From: JAUWMV01 sp964562425 | GTDB lineage: Bacteria; UBP14; UBA6098; B30-G16 | Direction: 5' to 3' | Assembly (NCBI GenBank): GCA_964562425.1 | Contig: CAZLTJ010000010.1 | Location: 1-40,290, forward strand | DNA: 40,290 nucleotides | Shown here: in pieces, positions 17,731 to 26,406 of the stretch | Numbering within the stretch: the stretch's first letter is position 1 | Layout: each line of letters begins with the position of its first letter | Notes under the pieces: generated by a model | The model's database searches: none | The model's input: the letters and a program-made list of their open reading frames with translations, nothing else | Told to the model about the DNA's origin: nothing | Program-made: the position numbers and the translations under genes

Positions 17731-18462
17731 TTATTGAATATCGAATTTTTCGCTGACATGATACATCCAGAATCTTTCGACAAATTCATGAATTCTTTTT
17801 GGATTTCTAACTACTATTTCGATGTATCGGTCAAATGATTGCGAAAGAAGCTTACCCATAACGAGTGAATCCTTAAAATTTGATGAAAATGAATCTGATG
17901 GAGGAGGACAAGCATCGCATACGAAACCTCCTGCTGAGGGTGAAAAGAATATCTGTTTGCTTTCTGAAATAGATGCACCACAGTTTGCACAGGTTGAAAT
18001 TGTTGGTCTAAATCCCGAGAAAGTTAATATTTTAAGCATAAATCCCGCTTTAAGTAAATGTAGATTTACATTTTCATGTTCTCGCCATTTGCGAAGCATT
18101 TCAACAATTACGGAATAAATCTCAGGATTCTCGGAGTCCGAGGTTAAAAGTCGCGTTGCGTTTTTAACTAGTTTAGCTATTTCAACTTGAACGTAATATC
18201 CGCTCTCTCTTATAAACTCAAAATCCTCAACAAGTTCTACTTGTGAGGCTATGTAAATATTTTTACTTCCCTTGGGATAATATGTAAATTTCAGCACCGC
18301 AAAGGGCAATAACTCATTGGAAAGTTTGGTGTTACGTCTCAATGCTCCTTTAAACAACAGCGATCGAAGTGTTCCTTTCTCGGTGATTGCGTTGACTATC
18401 AAACTGCTTTCCTGAAAGCGGATTTTTCTGAATAGAATCCCATTTATCTTTACGGGTAGCAC
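17731..18462 (-). CDS. recO: DNA repair protein RecO
   Basis: This 243-residue protein fits RecO, which helps load RecA on SSB-coated single-stranded DNA in the RecF pathway. The N-terminal OB-fold region contains GILFRKIRFQESSLIV, LLFKGALRR and LLPFAVLKF. The C-terminal part has a zinc-finger-like CANCG and CDAC pair. The start is a GTG with GGAG five bases upstream; a nearby ATG is out of frame. The closest upstream feature on the same strand is tRNA-Val. The RecO call rests on the overall pattern, since the family is poorly conserved. Confidence 0.87.
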   Translation of the reverse strand: MLPVKINGILFRKIRFQESSLIVNAITEKGTLRSLLFKGALRRNTKLSNELLPFAVLKFTYYPKGSKNIYIASQVELVEDFEFIRESGYYVQVEIAKLVKNATRLLTSDSENPEIYSVIVEMLRKWREHENVNLHLLKAGFMLKILTFSGFRPTISTCANCGASISESKQIFFSPSAGGFVCDACPPPSDSFSSNFKDSLVMGKLLSQSFDRYIEIVVRNPKRIHEFVERFWMYHVSEKFDIQ

Positions 18463-18633
18463 ATAGACTCCTATTATTGATGCATAAAATCAGTCTAATT
18501 TACATTTAGAAATCCATTTTAGAAGGATAATTTCTGAATTGGATTTTATTGTTTGAATCTCTGTAAGAGTATCGGTTCTTGGTTTGTTGATTTAGTGCTT
18601 TGATTTAAGATGAATTTGTGGATATTAAAATCT

Positions 18634-18863
18634 TGGGCGGAAGAGGATTCGAACCTCCGACCCCCTGCTTGTAAGGCAGGTGCTCTCACCTGGCTGNNNN
18701 NNNNNNNNNNNNNNNNNNNNNNNNNNNNNNNNNNNNNNNNNNNNNNNNNNNNNNNNNNNNNNNNNNNNNNNNNNNNNNNNNNNNNNNNNNNNNNNNAGAG
18801 GATTCGAACCTCCGACCCCCTGCTTGTAAGGCAGGTGCTCTCACCTGGCTGAGCTATCCGCCC
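18634..18863 (-). tRNA. tRNA-Val (TAC), interrupted by a scaffold gap
   Basis: The right-hand piece (18797-18863) carries the 5' half and body: GGGCGGA TA GCTC and anticodon loop CTTACAA (anticodon TAC). The left-hand piece (18634-18696) carries the body and the 3' acceptor TCCGCCC plus A. Between them are 100 N. The 55 bases next to the gap are identical on both sides (18642-18696 and 18797-18851). Collapsing this overlap gives one perfect 75-nt tRNA-Val without encoded CCA. I therefore read it as a single gene split by assembly; two tandem copies are the alternative. Confidence 0.85.
18697..18796. other. Assembly gap (100 N) inside tRNA-Val
   Basis: Exactly 100 N separate two contig ends that share an identical 55-bp sequence. 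This is what an assembler leaves when contigs end in a shared k-mer, so the gap may have no real length. Confidence 0.95.
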
Positions 18864-19061
18864 CAGAAACTGAAAACTATATGTTCCAAACAATTTGGCA
18901 AGTGAAACTTTTCATGAAATCTGTTTCATATTAACTCATATTAAATCTAATTATAGAGATTGATAAAAGTGTGAAAGTTTTTATAGTGCAATTTTGTGTT
19001 TTTAACAATATTCTACAAACAATAAAGATATACATCATTTATTGAACACTATAGGTTTGAA

Positions 19062-19958
19062 ATGAAAGAAGGTATCGGATTTTTTAAAAAGCAGTCTGGG
19101 GCAGAAACCCTTTTGCTTATCACTACTGCCATTTGGGGTTCTACATTTGTTGTGATAAAAGTTCTTCTAACGGGTCAAAGCGAAACTTCCCCTTTTGTGT
19201 TGCTAACAATTAGATTTGTGCTTGCAGCGTTTCTCGCGCTTATTGTGTTTCGACCGAAACGTTTTCCTTCCAGAAACGAACTTGTTGGAGGTCTAATAAT
19301 TGGCTTTGCAGCCTTTGCAGGATACGCATTCCAGACAATTGGGTTAGTTTATACTACTCCAGCCAAAAGTGGATTTATAACTTCGCTTTTTGTGTTATTT
19401 ATACCATTTGTATCAATTATCTGGGAACGAAAGAGAATTCCTGCGGGAATATTCATCGCACTTATTCCAGCTGTATTTGGGCTGTGGGCTATTTCAGGTG
19501 TCGCTAACTCGATTAGGGAAATAAACATAGGAGATAAAATAACATTATTATCTGCTCTTAGTTATGCTTTTCAGATTGTCGGCATACAGATATATACTTC
19601 AAAATCGGATTGGAAATGGCTGACAATTATTCAGTTCGCAACAATTGCGATCGGTTCCGCGGTTGGGATGATGTTTGAAAGACCGAGAATGTTTTCGATA
19701 CACATATCGAGCTTATTAGGTTTGTTATATCTAAGCGTGATTGCATCTGTTGGTGCATTAAGTATGCAGATGTATGCACAAAGATTCACTACATCCGCAC
19801 GAGCATCGTTTATATATATTGCCGAACCAATTTTCGCTACATCATTTGCATGGCTAACTATAGGTCAGGGAATGAGAGGTATAGAATTTGTGGGTGCTGT
19901 AGCGATTATTGTTTCGCTCACAATGGCACAAATACATACGTATGCAACGAAAAAGTGA
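19062..19958 (+). CDS. EamA/DMT-superfamily permease
   Basis: This 298-residue membrane protein has about ten hydrophobic segments in two repeats. It opens with LLITTAIWGSTFVVIKVLL and RFVLAAFLALIVF, the typical start of the first EamA repeat. The second repeat starts near GDKITLLSALSYAFQIV and ends at the AEPIFATSFAWLTIGQGM segment, a common signature of the drug/metabolite transporter family. It sits in the inner membrane and probably exports or exchanges a small metabolite such as an amino acid; the substrate cannot be read from sequence. It is flanked by non-coding DNA on both sides and appears monocistronic. Confidence 0.87.
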   Translation: MKEGIGFFKKQSGAETLLLITTAIWGSTFVVIKVLLTGQSETSPFVLLTIRFVLAAFLALIVFRPKRFPSRNELVGGLIIGFAAFAGYAFQTIGLVYTTPAKSGFITSLFVLFIPFVSIIWERKRIPAGIFIALIPAVFGLWAISGVANSIREINIGDKITLLSALSYAFQIVGIQIYTSKSDWKWLTIIQFATIAIGSAVGMMFERPRMFSIHISSLLGLLYLSVIASVGALSMQMYAQRFTTSARASFIYIAEPIFATSFAWLTIGQGMRGIEFVGAVAIIVSLTMAQIHTYATKK

Positions 19959-20204
19959 TTATATACAAATTGAGTCTGAAATTTCAGTATTTAGATTTGA
20001 TATTACTACATAACATCGATATATAGTAAATGCATCAAAAAATATAGGGATCGATCGTCCAGATAATTGCATAATGAAAATATTTCTATTAATTTTGAAC
20101 TTTTATTAGTATTCATCTTTAAGTAATATGAAACATTGTGGATTTGCATCGGAAAGCATTAAATTTTGCACTTAGAGTTCTAATTTATGTATGGAGGTAA
20201 ATAT

Positions 20205-21152
20205 ATGTATGTAGTTGAGTTAGAACCTACAGCTGCGTTGGTTATGAGTTGGGCAAAGAGTCTATATAATCACGGTGTCGCTGCAGAATTCATGGCTAGA
20301 CTTGATCTGTCATCTGGTGAAAAACTACTTAGGGAATGCGACGAAATTTGCGATTGGTATGCACAGGTTCTACTTAACAGAAAATTCTTTATGCAGTTTT
20401 TAATTGAAAATATATTAGTGGGTGAAGAGGAAGAAAGAATCGAATGTCCGACTTGTGTACGAGCTAATCCTTTTCCAAACCTAGATTTAACTGAATCGCA
20501 ATCTGAACCGATAGCAGAGGAAGCGGTTGAGAACAATAAAATTTATCAGTTGATAATTCTTGCTGCAGGTAAGTCACCGATGGCGTTGTGCATTCTTGAA
20601 AATCATTTTGATCGGGTGAAGAAAATTTTCGAGATCGATGAAGCTGGAATGGAGCAGAAAAACCATCTATACAAAGAAGTTGCACCGAATCTCGCAAGTA
20701 AAATTTCGTGCATAACTGGTGATATAACATCGGATGATATATCTCGATTGTTAATAAGCTCAGGCTATGAGCGAGATATACCATCGATTATCCTTATGGA
20801 AGGAATAAGCTACTATGTAAGTATAGAACAGATTGATAGTATTATCCGGTCTTTTAAGTCTGCTGAGGGTATTAACAGATTTATAATAGAATATCTTGTC
20901 CCATATAAACATATAAGTCGATACTATAGGTCGATAGCGATCGATATATTCGAGCTTATGCGAATTCAAGGTAAGTTGGACAAGATAACAAACCTAACAG
21001 CTGCACAGCTTGGTAGAATTTTCGCAAGATACGATGGAGATGTGATCGAGTCCTACACTATGAAATACATGGAGCAACTGCGAACCGATGAGAATGAATA
21101 CTTCAAATTTTCTTCAGATGGATGGATTGAAGCCTTAGTCGCACATATATGA
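20205..21152 (+). CDS. Leucine carboxyl methyltransferase (LCM/PPM1)-like SAM-dependent methyltransferase
   Basis: This protein of about 315 residues shows a divergent LCM-type Rossmann fold. LIILAAGKSPMAL stands where the family has a glycine-rich SAM-binding loop, FEIDEAGMEQK matches the ribose-binding ExD strand, and ILMEGISYYVSIEQID matches the conserved EGxxxYL motif. The N-terminal ~110 residues (MSWAKSLYNHGVAAEFMARL onward) include a lone CPTC motif. The start is set at the ATG at 20205 because GGAGGT lies 8 nt before it; the ATG at 20187 would put this ribosome-binding site inside the gene. Substrate is unknown; homologues often modify small molecules or protein carboxyl groups. Confidence 0.6.
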   Translation: MYVVELEPTAALVMSWAKSLYNHGVAAEFMARLDLSSGEKLLRECDEICDWYAQVLLNRKFFMQFLIENILVGEEEERIECPTCVRANPFPNLDLTESQSEPIAEEAVENNKIYQLIILAAGKSPMALCILENHFDRVKKIFEIDEAGMEQKNHLYKEVAPNLASKISCITGDITSDDISRLLISSGYERDIPSIILMEGISYYVSIEQIDSIIRSFKSAEGINRFIIEYLVPYKHISRYYRSIAIDIFELMRIQGKLDKITNLTAAQLGRIFARYDGDVIESYTMKYMEQLRTDENEYFKFSSDGWIEALVAHI

Positions 21153-21240
21153 TGCAATAACTGAATATATTACTGTGTTTTTAGTTATGATTATAGGATC
21201 GATATTTGAAGGATATTATAAACAACTTTAATTATACCCC

Positions 21241-21261
21241 CTCACCCGATTCCGACTAACG
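21241..21261. repeat. Intergenic repeat copy 1
   Basis: CTCACCCGATTCCGACTAAC plus G shares a perfect 14-bp core, TCACCCGATTCCGA, with copy 2 at 22774-22787. It differs from copy 3 (28229-28249) only by six transitions over 21 bp. It lies in a gene-free stretch (21,153-21,433) that also contains the near-repeated word ATCTGCGTAATTCGCG. Confidence 0.55.
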
Positions 21262-21433
21262 AGAGAAACTACGAGCAAGGCGAGCATGGGTTGAAATCCT
21301 AGTTAATCCACAAATCTGCGTAATTCGCGGTTCAGACATATTTATTTCGCATTGCGCAAATTGATTTTATACTTTATTTATAAGTGTAAGCAAAGAAAAA
21401 GAAAATAAATGAGATGTGAAAAAGGAGGAGAAG

Positions 21434-22147
21434 ATGAACACAGATATTATTGGAAAAGGAATTTATACCATACCTCAAACCTCGAAACTTGTTGATCTTG
21501 ACTACAATACAGTTTCAAGGTGGGTGAAAGGTTACTCATTTAAGAAAAGAAAAACTGAACAAAAGAGCCAAACGAAACCCGTAGTTAATATAGACTTACC
21601 CGTCTTGAATAAAAAATTTGCGGTTTCGTTCCTCAGCTTGATCGAGCTAATGTTCGTAAAAGAATTTAGAAAGCGAGGATTGAACCTAATAGAGATACGC
21701 AGGGCATATAGAGAAGCAGCACAAATCCTAAGTACAACACATCCATTTGCTTATAGGAAATTCTCGACCGATAGAAAAAAAATATTCATGAAAATCAGTG
21801 AAATAACAGGGAATACGCAACTAATCCAATTGGTCGAAAGGCAATATGTAATCAAAGAATTCATTGAAAAATTCCTCGATGATGTTGTTTTCGATGACCA
21901 GACAGAATTTGCCATGAGATGGTGGCCAATGGGGAAACAAATGCCAGTTGTTATAGACCCAAAAGTCGCATTCGGAGCACCTAGGATTAATAGAACGCGA
22001 ATTGATACAGAAACACTTTATGATAGTTATATTGCTGAACGTTCGTTCACAAGTGTTGCAAATTTATTTGGTATTAAGGTATTTGAAGTTAAAGCTGCGA
22101 TTGCTTTCGAGCAAAAGGTTATGAAAAAAGATGAAGTTTATACTTGA
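21434..22147 (+). CDS. Antitoxin-like protein: HTH plus DUF433
   Basis: This protein of about 237 residues starts with a MerR-like helix-turn-helix region (YTIPQTSKLVDLDYNTVSRW) and a basic linker. It ends with a DUF433-type domain: VVIDPKVAFGAPRINRTRID, then SVANLFGIKVFEVKAAIAFE. DUF433 proteins are typically antitoxins of PIN-like toxins. The ATG at 21434 is preceded by GGAGG with 5-nt spacing; the GTG at 21416 would place this Shine-Dalgarno inside the gene. It overlaps the next gene by 17 bp, the usual coupling in toxin-antitoxin pairs. It probably neutralises the toxin and represses its own promoter. Family assignment is good; the antitoxin role is inferred from context. Confidence 0.75.
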   Translation: MNTDIIGKGIYTIPQTSKLVDLDYNTVSRWVKGYSFKKRKTEQKSQTKPVVNIDLPVLNKKFAVSFLSLIELMFVKEFRKRGLNLIEIRRAYREAAQILSTTHPFAYRKFSTDRKKIFMKISEITGNTQLIQLVERQYVIKEFIEKFLDDVVFDDQTEFAMRWWPMGKQMPVVIDPKVAFGAPRINRTRIDTETLYDSYIAERSFTSVANLFGIKVFEVKAAIAFEQKVMKKDEVYT

Positions 22148-22511
22148 TGAAAATCTACCCTGTGTGATTGCTAAAGGGTTCAGAGCTTTTGGTGAAAAAC
22201 TTGATAGTGTGAAAGAAGTTTTCGGTACCGGTATGGAAGATACAGAACTAATTCCGAAGATTGGGCAAGGAGGGTGGATTTTCATCACAAACGACAAGAA
22301 AATAAAAAAGCAACCCCAGGAAGCAAAAGCAATTATTGATAGTAATGTTTCCATTCTTTTCATAGATATCACACCTAAACCAGACAGATGGGGATGGATA
22401 GAATTCTTTGTGAAAAACTGGCTTAAATGGAAAAAAACTTGTGAATATACACAGGAACCATTTGCTTTTAAAATAAAGCCAAACAAAATCGTACAAATTA
22501 CCTTTGATTGA
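22131..22511 (+). CDS. PIN-like (VapC45-type) toxin
   Basis: This 126-residue protein begins MKFILDENLPCVIAKGFRAF. It has the spaced acidic residues of a PIN-like fold (DEN at the N-terminus, GMEDTELIP, then FITNDKKI) and a C-terminal FAFKIKPNKIVQI. The pattern fits the VapC45/DUF5615-type PIN-like proteins, which are presumed RNases. Its ATG lies inside the 3' end of the DUF433 gene, in another frame (17-bp overlap), implying translational coupling. Catalytic acidic positions look intact. RNase activity and target are inferred, not shown. Confidence 0.75.
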   Translation: MKFILDENLPCVIAKGFRAFGEKLDSVKEVFGTGMEDTELIPKIGQGGWIFITNDKKIKKQPQEAKAIIDSNVSILFIDITPKPDRWGWIEFFVKNWLKWKKTCEYTQEPFAFKIKPNKIVQITFD

Positions 22512-22524
22512 GAAGGATTTAATT

Positions 22525-22769
22525 ATTAATTTTCATAATACCCTCTATTACGGCGACAACCTGAAGATTCTTCGGAAGTATATTCCCGAATGAATCGGTG
22601 GATTTAATTTATCTCGACCCGCCGTTCAACTCAAAACGGGCGTATAATGTCATCTTCAAGGACAAGACCGGCAAATATCCACCATCGCAAATCGAAGCAT
22701 TCGATGACCTTAAAAAAAGCCAATCGCGAAATCCGCGAATCCGAAAAACCACCAAAACTCGATTTATAG
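22525..22769 (+). pseudogene. Decayed site-specific DNA-methyltransferase fragment
   Basis: Three reading frames in turn give a recognisable methyltransferase N-terminus. First NTLYYGDNLKILRKYIP, which stops at a TGA. A one-base shift then gives NESVDLIYLDPPFNSKRAYN with the catalytic DPPF motif, followed by PPSQIEAFDD. A second one-base shift at a run of seven A gives KKANREIRESEKPPKLDL and a TAG. An intact enzyme would be several times longer and should continue with a TW-type motif after AFDD, so most of the gene is missing. No ATG remains at the start. It lies directly after the toxin gene, suggesting a decayed restriction-modification or defence cargo. Confidence 0.75.
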
Positions 22770-22773
22770 CTCT

Positions 22774-22870
22774 TCACCCGATTCCGATTTTTTCGGAATC
22801 ACCAAGGATATAATAAGGTCTAGTTTTACACTCCCTTTTCTCCTTAGCAAGGAGACTTAGAACAGAAGGG
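22774..22870. repeat. Intergenic repeat copy 2 with two hairpins
   Basis: This starts with TCACCCGATTCCGA, identical to 21242-21255. GATTCCGA and TCGGAATC form an 8-bp inverted repeat around a T5 loop (22780-22800). Further on, TCTCCTT-AGC-AAGGAGA (22839-22855) is a perfect 7-bp hairpin. The segment from 22831 (CTCCCTTTTCTCCTTAG) resembles 28336-28379. Neither hairpin is followed by a T-run on the minus strand, so neither looks like a standard terminator. Confidence 0.55.
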
Positions 22871-22896
22871 AATAAGATATTTATTTATCAAAAAAC

Positions 22897-24690
22897 TTAA
22901 TCACCAATCATTGGACTTGTCAATATAGGTTCTTTCTTTTTTTGACCCGGGTTGTGCACAATCTCGACTTCTTCAAACAGTACATCGGGAGCAATTATTG
23001 AGATGGGAAGCATTAAGAAGTTTTGAAAAACATTGAGGTTATATATCCCTGACTTCGCACTTGTGGATACAATATCTCTTAACGATCTAGTTCCAAGATT
23101 TGAGAACTTAGTATCTCTTACAAGCTTCTCTTTGCCGGTTTTAATATCGACCTCGTATATCTCGATAGGGAGTGCAGCAAACTCCTTTTTTTGTCCTCTG
23201 CTGTAAGCCATATATGTGGTTCTTAACGATTGTGTTAACTCGGATTGTGTTAAAGGACGAAAAATTCTTCGCACAATGTATCCCTTATCGAGTCCTTGCT
23301 TCTTGCAAAGATTCTTGAGTTGTTTCAATTGTTGTTTGTGCTCTACATTCTTATCCGATTTAATAAATAAATTGCCTATATACGGCATGCTAAATACACC
23401 TAAATGTCCTATTCTCGCACTTCCAGTAGACTTATCCCAATCCTTAAATGGCTTCCTGTGAAGAAGCATACCTGTTACTTTGCCCTTATCGATTAGCTCG
23501 ACTTTTCTTGAGGGTATTCCTTCGTTATCGAATTTGTAACTACCAAGTAATTCGACATTGTTAATTTTGGTTACAGTAGGATCGTTATATACCGAAATGT
23601 TTTTTGGCAGTATCACTTGACCGATTCTGCTGGAGAATGTCTCCGGCATTAGTGCTTGCAGAGTCGTTTTCATACCTTCGTCGCTGATCATCGGCATCTC
23701 TAAAGCGGAAACTTTTTCGCCAACCATTGCCAACCAAATCTCAGCGGATGCGGAACCCTCGAAGAGTACAGGTCCGATATAGTAATCTATTGTGTCCGCT
23801 TCAGAAAGTTCCTTTAGATACAATGCAAGGTCGTCGGTTGCAGCCATCAACTCGGTTTCAAGTGGAAAATCTGCTGGATCGATCCAATTAAAGCTTCGGT
23901 TATCGGTCAGCAAAACGCCGTTTTCGGTTTGCACAGTAGCGGAAATAATAAACCGCGAGGTAATTTTATTTTGGATAATTCTGGTTCCTTCCGAGTTAAC
24001 AATATATTGTCTCCTATAACCAGATAAAAATTCAACCTCTGAATTTCTTATATATGGATAATTCTTTAAAACCATCGAGACGTTTTTAACGTGTTCTTTC
24101 CATAGAACTGAATCGATATCCCATTCCAAAGGTGGCTCAGAATATGTGTGCGTCTCTTCCTTAGTCATGTCTGGTTTCTCTTTTTTCTCTGCTGCAACCT
24201 CGAGCGCGGCTTTTTTGCTGTTGAATACTTCGTGCGCATTTTTAAACTCATCATCGGTGATAAGCCAAATATCCCTGCGTATAGCATTATAATCGTCTTC
24301 AATTGTTACATCTCTTTTGTATCCAACACCACCAGTTAGAATTCTTGAAGCAGCGCGAGCATCCCCAAAATATGAGTTATCAAGTTCATAATCGCCAATT
24401 CGAATATCCATAGATAATTCTCGAGAAGGCGAGTCTGAAATGTATAGAATGCTGCCAAAGGATCCACCTATAACCAGCTTTTTGCTGTCAATTAAACCAT
24501 AAGAAATGAAATATGCAGCTTCTAAATCCTCGCTCTTAAGTTTTTCAATCGACCTATCGAGTTCATCGGTTAGAGCTTTCATGAGTATCTTGTCGGTGTT
24601 TGTGTATAATTTTTGTCCGGATGTCGAGCCAAATAGTAACGCTAATACAATAAATAGAAGCGTTCCTAATCTAATGTTCCTATATTTCAT
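22897..24690 (-). CDS. Exported TldD/TldE-like protein lacking the metalloprotease motif
   Basis: This 597-residue protein has an N-terminal signal peptide (LGTLLFIVLALLFGSTSG). It is a paralogue of the next gene upstream: both share xxRIGDxxLDN near residue 95, the IWL/LWL(A)T(D/E)(D/E)(E)F(K/R) block, YIVNSEGTRI, GPVLFEG and YxxDxEGxxSR. Where the neighbour has HEIFGH, this protein reads SASAEIWLAMVGEKV, and the C-terminal Cys is also absent. It is thus probably a catalytically inactive partner, as TldE (PmbA) is for TldD. It starts 33 bp after the TldD-like gene in one operon. Location in the periplasm or envelope is inferred from the signal peptide. Confidence 0.78.
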   Translation of the reverse strand: MKYRNIRLGTLLFIVLALLFGSTSGQKLYTNTDKILMKALTDELDRSIEKLKSEDLEAAYFISYGLIDSKKLVIGGSFGSILYISDSPSRELSMDIRIGDYELDNSYFGDARAASRILTGGVGYKRDVTIEDDYNAIRRDIWLITDDEFKNAHEVFNSKKAALEVAAEKKEKPDMTKEETHTYSEPPLEWDIDSVLWKEHVKNVSMVLKNYPYIRNSEVEFLSGYRRQYIVNSEGTRIIQNKITSRFIISATVQTENGVLLTDNRSFNWIDPADFPLETELMAATDDLALYLKELSEADTIDYYIGPVLFEGSASAEIWLAMVGEKVSALEMPMISDEGMKTTLQALMPETFSSRIGQVILPKNISVYNDPTVTKINNVELLGSYKFDNEGIPSRKVELIDKGKVTGMLLHRKPFKDWDKSTGSARIGHLGVFSMPYIGNLFIKSDKNVEHKQQLKQLKNLCKKQGLDKGYIVRRIFRPLTQSELTQSLRTTYMAYSRGQKKEFAALPIEIYEVDIKTGKEKLVRDTKFSNLGTRSLRDIVSTSAKSGIYNLNVFQNFLMLPISIIAPDVLFEEVEIVHNPGQKKKEPILTSPMIGD

Positions 24691-24723
24691 TTTATACTCC
24701 TTAATTTTATTTGCTAAAATTAC

Positions 24724-26406
24724 CTATTGACGTTCAGGTGGATCGAGGATTGGTGGTTTGTCTTTGGATTTGTATTTCTTTTCAACCTCGATTTGAGAAA
24801 CAAGAATCGAAGGTGAAACCGCTGAGACATTAATCATTCCTGACTCTGCACCGCAATACCCGTTAAATACTTTAATGTCATCTCCTGTAGCAATAATCTT
24901 GCTAAACGATGTCAATGGTGTGCCTACAATATCGACGCCGCGGACGAGTTCGTCCGGTCTACCGTCGACATAGACACGCCAGACTCTCAGAGGAATAACT
25001 TTGAATGCCTGAGGAGTATAACGCATTGTCATTGTGAATCCTCCAGAGATATCGTCGAATATCAGACCCCATTCCTTTCCCTGTGCTTTAACCTCTTTAA
25101 TTAGTTCTTTCTTAAGCTTGTCGAAAGGCATTGTCTTATTCGACTCAACAATCAAATTTCCCTGTCTTGCGACACAATCATAACCGTGACGCTTTCTTCC
25201 ATGACCATTAGACTGCAGGAAATTATTGAGGGGATTGCGAGACATTAAAAAATTTCTTAAAATACCATTCTCAACCACTTGGACACTTCTCGATTTAACA
25301 CCTTCATCATCGTATTTGTAATGACCATTTAGAAATGTTCCATTGTATCTTTCCATCGATGCGTCGTCGTATATAGAAATGAAATCTGGCAGAATTTCCT
25401 TGCCAACTTTCTTAGTAAATGTCTGACCTTGATTTTCATCCTTTTGGCGATGACCTTCAACTCTGTGTCCAAAAATTTCATGAAAGAACACACCTGCGGC
25501 TTTGCTTTTCAGTATGGCTGGACCTGTGTATGGTTCAACAATCGGTGCATTTTGAAGGATTTCAAGGTTGTAGAGAATAGTATCTATCTTTGCGAATACA
25601 ACTTCATCTGATGGTAGATCGGATAACGATTCTCCGATAACGCTCTCGTAATTATACATCGACATACCATCATCCGCTTTCGTGGATGCATAAATACTTA
25701 AGAGAACTCTTGGTTCGCTAATTCTTATTTTTGTGCCCTCGTTAGTGACGAAATATCTAATGGTATTGTTTACTCGGATTCTTACACTTGAGCTAAGTAT
25801 AAAATCTTTGGCGATAAACTTTTCGGAATATTTCTTGATTTTGTCTACCCAGGTTGTGCTATCTATTTCCAAATTAACAATTTCACCTATGTACGTTTCA
25901 GGTTCGATAGACGAGAAATCCCCGGAGGTGTCATCTCGTTCTACTTTTACCTTAACATCACCCAGAACTTTGATATAATCCTCCTGAGCGGATCTAAATT
26001 TCTCCTCGGTTGCCAACCATAGCCTATGCTTTATCACATCTATATCATCTTCAAGACTTGTAGTTGTGGGAATATCTAACATCCGATAATACCCACTCCA
26101 ATCGAACTCTGAAAGAGGATGTGTATTGTCCAACGAGAAATCACCGACTCGAATTTCAACGTCCATATATCGTCGTTTAGAGTCACTATAACTTTCCAAA
26201 GCCCCAAATTGTGCCAATAAAGATACACTGGAAATATCGGTTATTGTGTAAGACATATAATAAACCGGAGCATTTCCTGAATCTTTAAGTTTATCAAAAG
26301 CTCTAGCGATCTCTTCTTGCATAGCTGTAAGAATTGGTGTGTCAACTGCTAAACTAAGAGTTAATAATGCAAGCAATGTAACTGAAATTAAAAATATTCT
26401 CGACAT
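24724..26406 (-). CDS. Exported TldD-like zinc metalloprotease
   Basis: This 560-residue TldD/PmbA-family protein has a signal peptide (IFLISVTLLALLTLSLA), unlike cytoplasmic TldD of E. coli. The zinc-binding HExxxH is His309-Glu310-His314 in VFFHEIFGHRVEGHR, and Cys518 in NGYCGAESG is in the place of the conserved third-ligand cysteine. Family blocks YFVTNEGTKI, GPAILKSKAAGVFF and YKYDDEGVKSR are present. TldD/TldE heterodimers trim peptides such as microcin B17 leader or unfolded chains. Here a secreted version with its inactive paralogue downstream suggests peptide processing outside the cytoplasm; the substrate is unknown. It has a purine-rich GGGAGGGAAAG just upstream of the ATG. Confidence 0.85.
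   Translation of the reverse strand: MSRIFLISVTLLALLTLSLAVDTPILTAMQEEIARAFDKLKDSGNAPVYYMSYTITDISSVSLLAQFGALESYSDSKRRYMDVEIRVGDFSLDNTHPLSEFDWSGYYRMLDIPTTTSLEDDIDVIKHRLWLATEEKFRSAQEDYIKVLGDVKVKVERDDTSGDFSSIEPETYIGEIVNLEIDSTTWVDKIKKYSEKFIAKDFILSSSVRIRVNNTIRYFVTNEGTKIRISEPRVLLSIYASTKADDGMSMYNYESVIGESLSDLPSDEVVFAKIDTILYNLEILQNAPIVEPYTGPAILKSKAAGVFFHEIFGHRVEGHRQKDENQGQTFTKKVGKEILPDFISIYDDASMERYNGTFLNGHYKYDDEGVKSRSVQVVENGILRNFLMSRNPLNNFLQSNGHGRKRHGYDCVARQGNLIVESNKTMPFDKLKKELIKEVKAQGKEWGLIFDDISGGFTMTMRYTPQAFKVIPLRVWRVYVDGRPDELVRGVDIVGTPLTSFSKIIATGDDIKVFNGYCGAESGMINVSAVSPSILVSQIEVEKKYKSKDKPPILDPPERQ

Noticed and set aside
17589..17789. Small basic reading frame (55-66 residues) overlapping the 3' end of recO on the same strand
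   Set aside because: Lys/Asn-rich sequence typical of AT-rich non-coding DNA, no ribosome-binding site and no recognisable family.
18546..18893. Reading frames on both strands crossing the 100-N gap
   Set aside because: They are translations of tRNA-Val and N, not protein genes.
22064..22486. 140-residue minus-strand frame over the toxin gene
   Set aside because: Shadow of the PIN-like toxin, which has clear family motifs and coupling to its antitoxin.
21242..22787. 14-bp direct repeats as attachment sites of an integrated element
   Set aside because: No integrase is present and a third diverged copy lies elsewhere, so an interspersed repeat explains them better.
22839..22855. 7-bp hairpin as terminator of the TldE-like gene
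   Set aside because: No T-run follows on either strand; it fits the intergenic repeat better.
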